From Acidobacteria bacterium 37-71-11 (lineage in GTDB: Bacteria > Acidobacteriota > Thermoanaerobaculia > Thermoanaerobaculales > Thermoanaerobaculaceae), in assembly GCA_002279285.1 (NCBI GenBank), contig NCBR01000038.1:1-23323 (forward strand): DNA of 23,323 nt, read 5' to 3'. Positions 8,801 to 18,504 of this stretch are shown one piece after another (positions within the stretch are counted from its first letter, which is position 1; every line of letters begins with the position of its first letter). The notes under the pieces are model-generated. The model made no database searches, had not been told where the DNA came from, and saw only the letters and a list, made by a program, of their open reading frames with translations. The translations under genes were made by a program, and so were the position numbers.

Positions 8801-8969
8801 CCGGGGTGGCGCCGGGCAGCAACGCGTTCACCTGGATGGTGGGGAAGTCCACGTTGGGCAGGTCGTTCACGGGCAGGAGGCGGTAACCCGTGATGCCGAA
8901 GAGGAGGATCGCCAGCATGACGAGCGTCGTCATGACCGGCCGCTTGATGAACAGTGCGGAGATGTTCAT
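5850..8969 (-). CDS. RND (HAE1-type) multidrug efflux permease, MdtB/MdtC-like
   Basis: This is a full-length 1039-aa inner-membrane proton/drug antiporter. The N-terminus 'FIKRPVMTTLVMLAILLFGITGYRLLPV' is a typical RND first helix. Periplasmic porter segments follow. The TM4 proton-relay pair is Asp405-Asp406 in 'AVGFVVDDAIVMLENI', followed by 'SLVAVFIPVLFMGGIVGR' and 'SLTLTPMLASRFL'. The second half repeats the layout ('FVGIIMLVGLVKKNGIMMIDFA', 'ACVIRFRPIMMTTMAALMGTLPIA'). Phrases such as 'ADQPILYLALTS' and 'LAVGFVVDDAIV' resemble MdtB/MdtC more than AcrB. MdtBC works as a heteromer, but only one pump gene is present, so a homotrimer is likely. It is the last gene of the tetR operon, 34 bp after the fusion-protein stop. 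Substrate cannot be told. Confidence 0.96.
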   Translation of the reverse strand: MNISALFIKRPVMTTLVMLAILLFGITGYRLLPVNDLPNVDFPTIQVNALLPGATPETMASAVALPLEKQFSTIAGIDSMTSVSYQGSTTITLQFSLDRSLDAAALDVQSAISVAQGQLPTGMPTPPSYQKVNPADQPILYLALTSPTLPMSQVDEYGETLMAQRISMVSGVAQVQVYGSQKYAVRVQMDPNKLAAKGIGLDQVAAAVASGNVNLPTGTLYGPHVAYTVQASGQLLNAAAYRPLVVMYANGEPVRLGALGHVIDSVENDKTAAWYIDHDHDQRSVILAIRRQPGTNTVAVAQAVKDLIPTFQSQLPASVTLHTLYDRSTSIRQSVSDVKFTLLLTLILVVLVIFLFLRNVSATVIPSMALPMSIVGTFAVMYLLNYSLDNLSLMALTLAVGFVVDDAIVMLENIVRHMEMGEGIVEAALAGSKEIGFTILTMTFSLVAVFIPVLFMGGIVGRLFHEFAVTIGAAILISGFVSLTLTPMLASRFLKHQSEVHHGRIYNASEAAFNRLLGGYERGLKWSIAHRRLVMIFSGVVLVLTGWLFTIIPKGFLPSEDASRAMVFTQAKEGISYDAMVRHQQVINHIIQGNPDVEAFFSTAGGRGFLASNQGICFIRFKPRNQRALSVDQEIAKLRPQLMAVPGIVAFIQNPPPIQIGGQLTKSLYQYTLQGADTQQLYAVATTLENRMKGLPGLIDVTSDLQIKNPQVEVEIERDKASSYGVTAEAIESALYDAYGTRQISYIYAPNNTYQVILEVENQYQEDPAALSMLYVHSNTGQLVPLNAVAKLTRDLGPLSISHTGQLPSVTVSFNLAPGTPLGNAIAGVQKLAREVVPATITTSLQGTAQAFQASTKGLGWLLVLAILVIYTVLGILYESFIHPFTILSALPFAGFGALVTLLIFRVDLSIYAFVGIIMLVGLVKKNGIMMIDFALEAQRKEGKAPADAIYEACVIRFRPIMMTTMAALMGTLPIALGMGAGAESRRPLGLAVVGGLVFSQFLTLFVTPVFYLYMERAQAFISRKMARSANGSAIPETE

Positions 8970-9003
8970 GGCATCGCCTCGATCACCCGCATCGGCGCGG
9001 CGC

Positions 9004-10182
9004 TCACTTCTGCCCGCCCGCGGCCCCGGCGTTGCCCGAGGGAGCCGGAGCGCCCTTGACCTCGACCCTGGCGCCGGGGAAGAGACGGAGCTGGCCGTCG
9101 GTGACGACCTCCTCGCCGGCCTGCAGTCCCTTCTCGATGATCGCCTCGTCGTTGCGCCGCTGGCCCACGGTGACCGGCCGCATCTCGACGGTGCGGTCGG
9201 GCTTCACGACGAAGAGGAACGTGCCCTTCTGACCTTCCTGGACCGCCTTTTCCGGGACCACCACCGCGCCCTTTTCCGTGCCGACGGTGAGGGAGACCTG
9301 GACGAACGAGCCCGGCCAGAGCACCTTGTCCTGGTTGGGGAAGGTTGCCTTGAGCAGGATCATGCCGGTGTTGGCATCGATCGCGTTGTTGATCAGGCTG
9401 AGCTCGCCGTCGAACGGCGCGCCGCCGGAGGGGAGGACCACCGCGACGCGCAGCGCCCCGACGGCCTGCTGTCGTCTGATCGCGGCGAGGTCGCCCTCGG
9501 GAACCGAGAACTCGACGTAGATCGGGACAATCTGGTTGAGGACGAGGACGGGGACGTCGTTGGCTTTGACGACGTTGCCGAGCTGGATGAGGAGGTTGCT
9601 CGTCCGGCCGGAAACCGGAGCGCGGACCGTGCAGTAGGCGAGGTTCAGCCGGGCCGCGGCCACCGTTGCCTCGTCCGACTCGATCGAGGCCTGCAGCGCG
9701 CCGGCGGCCGCCACCGCGTTGTCGTAGTCCTGCTTCGTGACGTAGTCCTTGGCGACGAGCTCGGCGTAGCGCTTGACCTGAGCCCCGGCGCTCACCAGCT
9801 GGGCCTTGTCCCGGGCCAGAACCCCTTGCGCCTGCGCCAGGGCCGCATCGTAGGGGCGCGGGTCGACGACGAAGAGGACGTCGCCCTTGGCCACATCCTG
9901 GCCTTCCTTGATCGCGACCCGAGTGATCTCTCCGCCGACGAGCGGCTTGATGTTGATCGAGTTGTAGGGCTCCACGGTGCCGATTGCGGTGACGACGATC
10001 GGCACGTCCTTGCGCCCGGCTTCGGCCACAGTGACCGGCGCCGGCGGCATGCCGCCCTTGGGAGGAGCGGCGCCGCAGGACGTGAGGATGCCGAGGGCGG
10101 CGAGCGCGGCGGCCACCGTGAGGAGGCGATGGCTGGCCATCGCAGGGACGGGCATCGGGGGGTTGGCGAGTAAAAGTCTCAT
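9004..10182 (-). CDS. RND membrane fusion (periplasmic adaptor) lipoprotein
   Basis: This adaptor links the RND pump to the outer-membrane channel. The 392-aa frame has a hydrophobic signal and a lipobox Leu-Thr-Ser-Cys with Cys36, so it should be a lipoprotein. The half-motifs of the lipoyl domain are 'VEPYNSINIKPLVGGEITRVAIKEGQDVAKGDVLFVVD' and 'LAYCTVRAPVSGRTSNLLIQLGNVV', flanking a helical hairpin (about 108-180). Beta-barrel and membrane-proximal domains follow, then a Pro/Gly/Ala-rich tail. ATG 10182 has AAGGA about 10 bases upstream. An internal ATG at 10140 starts nearer the signal peptide but lacks a ribosome binding site, so the start is uncertain. It lies between the TolC-like gene (76 bp upstream) and the pump. 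Confidence 0.94.
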   Translation of the reverse strand: MRLLLANPPMPVPAMASHRLLTVAAALAALGILTSCGAAPPKGGMPPAPVTVAEAGRKDVPIVVTAIGTVEPYNSINIKPLVGGEITRVAIKEGQDVAKGDVLFVVDPRPYDAALAQAQGVLARDKAQLVSAGAQVKRYAELVAKDYVTKQDYDNAVAAAGALQASIESDEATVAAARLNLAYCTVRAPVSGRTSNLLIQLGNVVKANDVPVLVLNQIVPIYVEFSVPEGDLAAIRRQQAVGALRVAVVLPSGGAPFDGELSLINNAIDANTGMILLKATFPNQDKVLWPGSFVQVSLTVGTEKGAVVVPEKAVQEGQKGTFLFVVKPDRTVEMRPVTVGQRRNDEAIIEKGLQAGEEVVTDGQLRLFPGARVEVKGAPAPSGNAGAAGGQK

Positions 10183-10258
10183 GGTCTTCTATCCTTCTCC
10201 AGCGCAGCGATCGCGCCCCATGGACGCTTCCGGTCAGTCCTGCGCGCGTGCATCGTCA

Positions 10259-11734
10259 CTATTCGCCGGCCTTCTTCGTGACCTCGATCGGCTGGTTCAG
10301 CGGCGGGATGGTGCCGGTGTCGTGGGCGAGTTGCGCCACGGCGACGTACCAGCTCGAGCGCGCGTAGATCTCCTGCGCCCTGGCGTTGGCGAGCGCCGCC
10401 TGCGCCGTGAGCAGGTCGATGATCGTCCCGACGCCTTCCTTGTACCGCCCGAGCGCCACCCGCTCGGATTCCTCGGCGCTCGCGAGGAGGTCGCGGCTCG
10501 TCTTGACCAGCTGCGTCGAGGTCTTGAACGCGTAGTAGCTCTGCCACACCTCGAGGACCACCTGCTGGTCGAGCGAGTTGGCCTGCGCCTTGGCGACCTC
10601 GGCGTCGGCGACGGCCTGGCGGATGTTGTAGGTGTTCGCGAAGCCGGTGAACAGCGGGATCGTCACCAGCGCCGACGCCGACCAGGTGTTGCGGTTACCC
10701 GTGGCGAGCGTCGGGTTGTAGTAGGTCCGGCCCGCGGTGGCCGCGAGGGACAGCGCCGGCAGGCCGTCGGAGCGCACCGCCTTGACGTGCACGGCCGCCT
10801 TCGCGGCGAGCGCCCGTGCGGCCTCGAGGTCCGGCCGCCGCAACCTCGCGGTCGCAATGAGGTCCTCGACCGCGCCCGTCGCGTGGTCGAGCGGGAGGTC
10901 CGCGGGGAGCCGACCGACGTCGTACGGCGTGTTCGCCGGCAGCCCCATCGCGGTCGCGAGCGCGCCCCGCAGCGCGAGCACCTGGCCGTCGGCCGTCTGC
11001 TGCGAGAGGTGGGCCTGTGACAGCGCCGTCCGCGCCTGCAGCACCTCGGCGATGGTGGCGAGGCCGGCATCGTGGCGGCTGGTCGCGGCGTCGAGCGCCG
11101 CCTGGGCCTGCGTGACGTCGACCGTGGCCGCATCGAGCTGCGCCTTGGCGTCGAGGTACCCGACGTACGTCGTCTCGACCCCCAGGATCACGTTCTGGAT
11201 CGTCGCGTTGTGGTTCCAGTCCGCCGCGATGAGCCCGAGGCGGGCGTTCTCGGCGTTAGCCGCGCGGCCGCCGAGGTCCAGGAGGAGGTAGTTGAGCGTC
11301 AGCGCCGGACCGTACGTGTCGAGGGTCGTGGTGGTGGTGGGGCTCAGGAACAGGTTGTTCGAGCGGGTGAAGCTCGCCGTTGCATTCAGCGTCGGGTAGT
11401 ACGGCGCCTTCTTGCTGCCGAACAACGCGGCCGCCGACAGCGCTTGCCGGTACGAGGCCTGCGTCAGCGGGTTGTTGTCGAGGGCGATCTCCACGACCTG
11501 CGCCATCGTGACCGCCGCTCCCGGCCGGAGCAGCGCCTCGGGGATCATCGGCTGGGTCGCCGACGCCGCCGGCGGTTGTGCCGGAAGCGGGACCTCGCGG
11601 GCGGGGCTCTCGGGCACGGGTGCGGGGGGGCCGCCGGCCGACGCCGCGCCCGCGACGGCAAGGACGGCGATGCAAACGGCGGCCGCGGCGCGCGCGGCGG
11701 CGCGCCGGAACGGTGGTGTCGGGAAGTCAGGCAT
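10259..11734 (-). CDS. TolC-family outer-membrane efflux channel
   Basis: The 491-aa protein is the outer-membrane partner of the pump. It has a signal peptide (about 1-32, ending 'VAGAASAGG') and then a Pro/Ala-rich linker. Two outer-membrane-efflux repeats follow, starting at 'VTMAQVVEIALDNNPLTQASYRQALSAAALFGSKKAPYYPTL' (about 75) and 'DLIATARLRRPDLEAARALAAKAAVHVKAVRSDGLPALSL' (about 290). The long amphipathic helices include 'YKEGVGTIIDLLTAQAALANARAQ' near the C-terminus. ATG 11734 is chosen because GGAG lies 8 bases upstream and the signal peptide starts there. A longer start at ATG 11815 overlaps the tetR stop as ATGA, but it would put about 27 non-signal-like residues in front. Same strand and operon as tetR, adaptor and pump. 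Confidence 0.93.
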   Translation of the reverse strand: MPDFPTPPFRRAAARAAAAVCIAVLAVAGAASAGGPPAPVPESPAREVPLPAQPPAASATQPMIPEALLRPGAAVTMAQVVEIALDNNPLTQASYRQALSAAALFGSKKAPYYPTLNATASFTRSNNLFLSPTTTTTLDTYGPALTLNYLLLDLGGRAANAENARLGLIAADWNHNATIQNVILGVETTYVGYLDAKAQLDAATVDVTQAQAALDAATSRHDAGLATIAEVLQARTALSQAHLSQQTADGQVLALRGALATAMGLPANTPYDVGRLPADLPLDHATGAVEDLIATARLRRPDLEAARALAAKAAVHVKAVRSDGLPALSLAATAGRTYYNPTLATGNRNTWSASALVTIPLFTGFANTYNIRQAVADAEVAKAQANSLDQQVVLEVWQSYYAFKTSTQLVKTSRDLLASAEESERVALGRYKEGVGTIIDLLTAQAALANARAQEIYARSSWYVAVAQLAHDTGTIPPLNQPIEVTKKAGE

Positions 11735-11811
11735 CGGTCGATCTCCACGCGGGTGCGGGGCGCGGCCCCGGCCCGAGACAGCGTCTACGGTAAGAGCATG
11801 TGGAAGGTTTT

Positions 11812-12471
11812 TCATTCCGCGGCCTCCGCGCTCGCGCGCACGCCGGCCGCCGAAAAGCGCACGATGTGGGCCACCATCTCCGGCAACGGCGGCAGTCCGG
11901 CCTCCCACGCCGGGTCGAGCCTGGCGCGCCCTTCGCGCTGGGCCACCTGGAGGAGCTGCCCGACGATTTCGAGGGCGCAGGCCCGCGCCGAGCGCGGGGT
12001 GAGGCCTGGGGTCGTCGTCATCAGCGCCTCCACCAGCGCCTGGTTCACCGGCTCGACGAACTCCGACTTGAACAACTCGGCCGGCAGCTGCGGATCGAGC
12101 ATCTCCCGCGTGAACAACGCCATGAGCAGCCGGCCCCGGCTGTGGTCGACAAGGGGCTCGAGGAACGTCGCCGCGAAGGCGCCGAGCACGGCCTCGAGCG
12201 ACCCCGCACCGCTGCGCGCCTCGCTGATGCTGGCGATCCGGCGGTCGCGCAGCGCCGCCAGCCGGCGGCGGAACACCTCGAGGTACAGGTTCTGCTTGTC
12301 GCGAAAGTGGTAGTTGACCGCCGCCAGGTTGCACGCCGCCGCGGAGGTGATGTCGCGCACCGAGGTGGCGGCGAAGCCATGCTCCGCGAACAGGGTCTCG
12401 GCAACGTCCAGGAGGCGTTGCCGCGTCTGGGCGCCCTGCTCGATGGGGGATGGGTTGTGTGTGGCGGACAT
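11812..12471 (-). CDS. TetR-family repressor, CecR-like, of the RND efflux operon
   Basis: This 219-aa regulator has an N-terminal TetR HTH: 'TRQRLLDVAETLFAEHGFAATSVRDITSAAACNLAAVNYHFRDKQNLYLEVFRRRL' (about 16-70), where 'NYHFRDK' is the family hallmark. The C-terminal ligand domain resembles the CecR/YbiH (DUF1956) group. ATG 12471 is the start. A longer GTG at 12498 lies inside the -10 box of the promoter and cannot be transcribed from it. The gene heads the efflux operon, and its stop region overlaps an ATG open into the TolC-like frame. An inverted repeat in its own promoter suggests autorepression, relieved by a pump substrate (inference from layout). Confidence 0.93.
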   Translation of the reverse strand: MSATHNPSPIEQGAQTRQRLLDVAETLFAEHGFAATSVRDITSAAACNLAAVNYHFRDKQNLYLEVFRRRLAALRDRRIASISEARSGAGSLEAVLGAFAATFLEPLVDHSRGRLLMALFTREMLDPQLPAELFKSEFVEPVNQALVEALMTTTPGLTPRSARACALEIVGQLLQVAQREGRARLDPAWEAGLPPLPEMVAHIVRFSAAGVRASAEAAE

Positions 12472-12497
12472 GCGCAATCGGTCATCCGATCCAAACA

Positions 12498-12527
12498 CTT
12501 ATATCAAACGGTCGTATGAAGTGTCAA
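12498..12527 (-). promoter_or_regulatory. Sigma-70 promoter of the tetR-RND operon
   Basis: The minus strand reads TTGACA (12522-12527, perfect -35), an 18-bp spacer, then TATAAG (12498-12503, five of six of the -10). The predicted start is near 12491, giving a leader of about 20 nt before ATG 12471. It is the best promoter in the window and lies in a distinctly AT-richer patch. Confidence 0.75.
12504..12519. promoter_or_regulatory. Probable TetR operator within the promoter spacer
   Basis: The minus strand reads TCATACGACCGTTTGA: arms TCATACG and CGTTTGA (six of seven complementary) around AC. It occupies the spacer between -35 and -10, so a bound repressor would block RNA polymerase. A second, offset pair CACTT...AAGTG flanks it. 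Confidence 0.6.
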
Positions 12528-12558
12528 GACGCGATGGTTTGACGCTGTCGGCAATCCC

Positions 12559-13854
12559 CTACGCGATCTCCAGCCGGCGAAAGAGCAGGGAGGGCGTCGT
12601 GACGGCGCAGGCGAGGGAGAAGCTCTCGCTGTCGCCGCCGGCTGCGACGAGCGCGCCGAGCAGGCGCCGCAGCGAGCCGCGCAGGGTCACGAGCGGGTGC
12701 GCGGCGGCGGGCTTGCCGTGACGGACCGCGACCGCGGCGGCGCGCAACTCGAACCGGCCGCTCGCGGCGTCGACCTGAACGGCTCCGGCCGGGACGGCGA
12801 GGTAGAAGCCGTGCTCGACGCGGGCGAGCAGCTCGCTCTGCTGTAGCGCCGGCTCGGGGAGCACGACGAGGTTCGCCGGGCCGGCGCGCGGGGGGTGGCG
12901 GTAGGAGGGGCGGACGGCGCCGCCGGGCGCGCCGCCGCTGCGCTCCGCATCGGCCCAGGTGGCGAGCCGCTCGCGCACCTCGCCGCCCGCGATCAGCTCG
13001 ATCCGGCGGGCGGGCAGCCCCTCGCCGTCCCAGGGGAGCGGGAGAAGGCCAGCCGGGCCGGGGCGGTCGTCCACCAGCCGCCAGGCGCGCGAGACCCTGG
13101 CGGCGCCGAGCGGCTCGGCGGCGGCGGTCAGCCGCTGGGCGAGCGCCGCGACGAGCGGAGCGGCGACCGCGGGCGCCAGGATGACGTCTGCGAGCTGGCG
13201 CTCGGGCGGCCGCCCGCGGGTGGCGAGCAGCGCCGCCTCGCGGGTGCGCTCGGCCACCGCGGCGGGATCGAGGTCGGCGAGCGCCGGAGCGGCGAAGTGG
13301 AAGTGGCGCCAGGGGCCTTCGGAGGGCGCCACCAGCAGCTCGAGCACCGCGCCGCCGGCGCTCGCCACGGCGTGGAACCCCTCCCCGGTGGCGAGGGCGG
13401 CCGCCGAGGACCCGGCCAGCCCGCGGAGCTGCACGAGCGCGAGCCCGTGGTTGCCCGCGGCGAAGCGTCCCGCCACCTCCTCGACGAGCGCCGCCAGGCG
13501 TTCGAGGTCCGGCGTCTGGAACGGGAGCGCGGTCCCGCTGCTGCCGAGCAGCGAGCGAGGGGGGAGCGGGTCGGGGGCGGGGCGCATGGTGGCCATTGCG
13601 GCGCGCGCGGCGTCGCGGCCGGCGCGCGCGCCCGAGCCGGAGGCGGCGGCGAACCCGGCGCGGCCGTCACCGGCGACGCGGCAGGCGACGCCGAACTCGC
13701 GGCTCAACCGGCGCTCGAGGGAGCCGTCGCGCTCGCGGTGGAGGTGGACGCTCTCGCCGAGGCGCGCGAACGCCTCGAAGCGCACGCCGCATCCCGACAA
13801 CGCCTCGGCGGCGCTGTGCAGCGCGGCGAGCAGGAGGTCGGCCGCAGCCCTCAC
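12559..13854 (-). CDS. tldE: TldE/PmbA-family metalloprotease subunit
   Basis: TldE is the non-catalytic partner of TldD. The heterodimer degrades unfolded peptides and, in E. coli, cuts the microcin B17 leader. The 431-aa product has the family plan: an N-terminal segment 'AAADLLLAALHSAAEALSGCGVRFEAF', a middle domain with 'AVASAGGAVLELLVAP', and a C-terminal domain with 'PANLVVLPEPALQQSELLARVEHGFYL' and 'GRFELRAAAVAVRHGKPAA'. No HExxxH motif is seen, as expected for TldE. GTG 13854 overlaps the tldD stop (GTGA), with GGAG 6 bases upstream, so the pair is translationally coupled. Sequence similarity is weaker than for TldD, so part of the call rests on pairing. Confidence 0.85.
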   Translation of the reverse strand: MRAAADLLLAALHSAAEALSGCGVRFEAFARLGESVHLHRERDGSLERRLSREFGVACRVAGDGRAGFAAASGSGARAGRDAARAAMATMRPAPDPLPPRSLLGSSGTALPFQTPDLERLAALVEEVAGRFAAGNHGLALVQLRGLAGSSAAALATGEGFHAVASAGGAVLELLVAPSEGPWRHFHFAAPALADLDPAAVAERTREAALLATRGRPPERQLADVILAPAVAAPLVAALAQRLTAAAEPLGAARVSRAWRLVDDRPGPAGLLPLPWDGEGLPARRIELIAGGEVRERLATWADAERSGGAPGGAVRPSYRHPPRAGPANLVVLPEPALQQSELLARVEHGFYLAVPAGAVQVDAASGRFELRAAAVAVRHGKPAAAHPLVTLRGSLRRLLGALVAAGGDSESFSLACAVTTPSLLFRRLEIA

Positions 13855-15059
13855 CGGATCTCCATCCCTTCCAGCAGCAGCCACGGCGCGACCGCGCCGG
13901 TGGGCACGAACTCGCCGTCCTTGCCGCACCACCCCGGCTCCGGCGCCGCGGCCGCGGGCTCGGCGGCGGCGAGGATTCCGCGAGCGAGCCTGGCCACCGT
14001 CCCGACGAGCGTGAACGGCGCGAGGCGCTGCCGCCGGCTGCCGCCGCGCAGCGCGAACGCGGTGCGGACGTGCAGCAGGACGGCGCCCGAGGCCGGCTCG
14101 AGGGTGCCCGAGGACACGGACACGACTTCGACCGCGGCGTCGCCGCGCGGCGGTTGGGGCAGCGCGGCAGCGGCCTCGACGATCAGGTTCGATATGCGCG
14201 GCCGGGGCGGGGCGTGCACACCGGCGCGGCGGGCGTTGCCGGGCCGCACGCCGAGCGCCTCCGCGGTGCGGCGGTCGGCGAGCGCGCCGACCAGGACCCC
14301 GCCGGCGAGCAGCGGGCGGGGCGCGGCCGCTGCTCCCTCGTCGTCGGCGGAAAAGCCGCCCGGGAGGTCGCCCCGGGTCGGGTCGTCGGCGACCGAGAGC
14401 GCGGCGTGGAGGATGCGCTGGCCGCCGCGCCCCGCCCACGGCGACCCCCCTCGCAGCAGGAGGTCGCCTTCGAGCGGGTGCCCGATCAGCTCGTGAACGA
14501 GGACGGCGGCGGCGGCCGGCGCGAGCAGCGCCCGCGTCGGGCCGGGCCGCGCGACCGTCGGCGCCGCCGGAGGCCGGGCGTCTGAATCGGGGGCCGGGAG
14601 CGCCGGCCAACATGCGAGCGCGCGGCGGCCGTCGCAGAACGTGACCTCGGCGAGTTCGGGGCGGGCCACCGTGACCGCGCTGCGGCCGGCGAGCACCGCC
14701 GCCCAGCTCCAGCGCCAGCGCACGCCGCTCCAGGCCGTGGGAAACGCTCCAGCCGTCTCCTCGAGCATCGGCGCTTCGGGGAACCGCGGCGCGGCGAACG
14801 CGGGCAGCGCGCGGCTCGTGATCCCGAGCAAGCCGGCGAGGGCGGGCCGGTCGAGGCCGTCGCTGGAGGCGAACACGCCGGCGCGGCGCACCGCGGCGCC
14901 CTCCCGGAGCAACGTCTCGCGGGCGACGACGCGGCCGGCGGCGAGGCGCCAGAACGCCTCGGCGCGCCGCTCGAGGTAGACGTCCACCAGGCCCGCGATG
15001 CGCTCGCGCGCCACCGCCGCGGCAAGCTCGAAAAGGCCTGATCGTTCGTCCCGTTCCAT
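13851..15059 (-). CDS. tldD: TldD-family zinc metalloprotease, short form
   Basis: This 402-aa protein is the catalytic TldD subunit. The zinc motif HExxxH is present as His189-Glu190...His194 ('HELIGHPLEGD'), and the C-terminal zinc-binding cysteine is Cys378 in 'GWCGKDGEFVPTG'. 'NLIVEAAAALPQ' and the 'SSGTLEPASGAVLLHVRTAFAL' barrel segments fit the family. E. coli TldD is about 480 aa. The deficit is mostly in the N-terminal domain, so this belongs to a shorter variant or has a reduced N-terminus. ATG 15059 is where the recognisable N-terminus begins; no clear ribosome binding site precedes it. It is first in the tldD-tldE pair, upstream of the efflux operon and divergent from the carboxylase. 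No peptide-precursor gene is visible nearby. Confidence 0.88.
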   Translation of the reverse strand: MERDERSGLFELAAAVARERIAGLVDVYLERRAEAFWRLAAGRVVARETLLREGAAVRRAGVFASSDGLDRPALAGLLGITSRALPAFAAPRFPEAPMLEETAGAFPTAWSGVRWRWSWAAVLAGRSAVTVARPELAEVTFCDGRRALACWPALPAPDSDARPPAAPTVARPGPTRALLAPAAAAVLVHELIGHPLEGDLLLRGGSPWAGRGGQRILHAALSVADDPTRGDLPGGFSADDEGAAAAPRPLLAGGVLVGALADRRTAEALGVRPGNARRAGVHAPPRPRISNLIVEAAAALPQPPRGDAAVEVVSVSSGTLEPASGAVLLHVRTAFALRGGSRRQRLAPFTLVGTVARLARGILAAAEPAAAAPEPGWCGKDGEFVPTGAVAPWLLLEGMEIR

Positions 15060-15121
15060 GACGTCGTCGTGATAGCATAGTCCGCTTTCCGGCACGGCCG
15101 GACGACGGTTTGGGGGGCGAG
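15060..15121. promoter_or_regulatory. Divergent regulatory gap between tldD and the carboxylase operon
   Basis: This 62-bp gap separates two divergent starts and should hold both promoters. The minus strand has TATGCT as a weak -10 candidate, and the plus strand has a GATAGCATAG stretch. An inverted repeat CCGGC-ACG-GCCGG lies at 15089-15101. No confident promoter can be drawn. Confidence 0.3.
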
Positions 15122-16669
<1,548 letters not shown>

Positions 16670-16673
16670 GGAC

Positions 16674-16701
16674 GTGGATCGTGGATCGTGGATCGTGGAT
16701 C
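16674..16701. repeat. Heptamer array A, GTGGATC x4
   Basis: Four perfect tandem copies of GTGGATC start 5 bases after the pccB stop codon. On the opposite strand the unit reads GATCCAC, which fits the NNNCCAC pattern of the other arrays nearby. Confidence 0.9.
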
Positions 16702-16753
16702 GTTCTTCAACTGACTGAGGGTTGTCCCAGCGTGCAGGTTCGAGTGTGTCCTC

Positions 16754-16781
16754 GAACCACGGACCACGAACCACGAACCAC
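16754..16781. repeat. Heptamer array B, GAACCAC x4
   Basis: Four tandem heptamers: GAACCAC, GGACCAC, GAACCAC, GAACCAC. It lies 16 bases before the biotin carboxylase start. It is the near reverse complement of array A, so the two could pair into a 28-bp imperfect stem. Confidence 0.88.
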
Positions 16782-16796
16782 CGGGCGGGTGGGGGC

Positions 16797-18317
<1,521 letters not shown>

Positions 18318-18359
18318 CCCGTCCCGTCGCTCCGTTCGTTCGTGTTCGTCTTTCCGGGC

Positions 18360-18380
18360 CCCGAGTCCCGAGTCCCGAGC
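18360..18380. repeat. Heptamer array C, CCCGAGT x3
   Basis: Two exact CCCGAGT units and a third, CCCGAGC, followed by a decayed fourth (CCCGTCC). It lies in the gap between biotin carboxylase and carrier genes. Unlike the others it lacks the CCAC core. Confidence 0.75.
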
Positions 18381-18417
18381 CCCGTCCTCTCGCTCTCGCC
18401 CCACTCCTTGTCACTAA

Positions 18418-18445
18418 CCGGCCACCGGCCACCGGCCACCGGCCA
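18418..18445. repeat. Heptamer array D, CCGGCCA x4
   Basis: Four perfect tandem copies of CCGGCCA (in rotated register CGGCCAC), in the same gap between accC and the carrier gene. Confidence 0.9.
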
Positions 18446-18459
18446 CGTCGTCGTCTTCA

Positions 18460-18487
18460 CGACCCACGACCCACGACCCACGACCCA
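18460..18487. repeat. Heptamer array E, CGACCCA x4
   Basis: Four perfect tandem copies of CGACCCA (rotated register GACCCAC), ending 17 bases before the carrier-gene ATG. Confidence 0.9.
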
Positions 18488-18504
18488 CGTCTCTGGTGTT
18501 CCCC

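Noticed and set aside
6321..9059. Long plus-strand open frames (454 and 446 codons) opposite the RND pump
   Set aside because: Antisense shadows: compositionally biased, no motifs, while the minus strand encodes an intact RND protein.
10183..10258. Possible separate promoter between the TolC-like and adaptor genes
   Set aside because: 76 bp with a GCGATCGC palindrome but no recognisable -35/-10 pair; more likely an operon-internal spacer.
11735..11815. ATG 11815 as the start of the TolC-like gene
   Set aside because: It overlaps the tetR stop attractively, but would place about 27 polar residues before the signal peptide; ATG 11734 has its own ribosome binding site.
12472..12498. GTG 12498 as the TetR start
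   Set aside because: It lies within the -10 element of the likely promoter, so it would not be in the mRNA.
18360..18487. Possible CRISPR array
   Set aside because: Units are 7 bp and directly abutting, with no spacers or cas genes.
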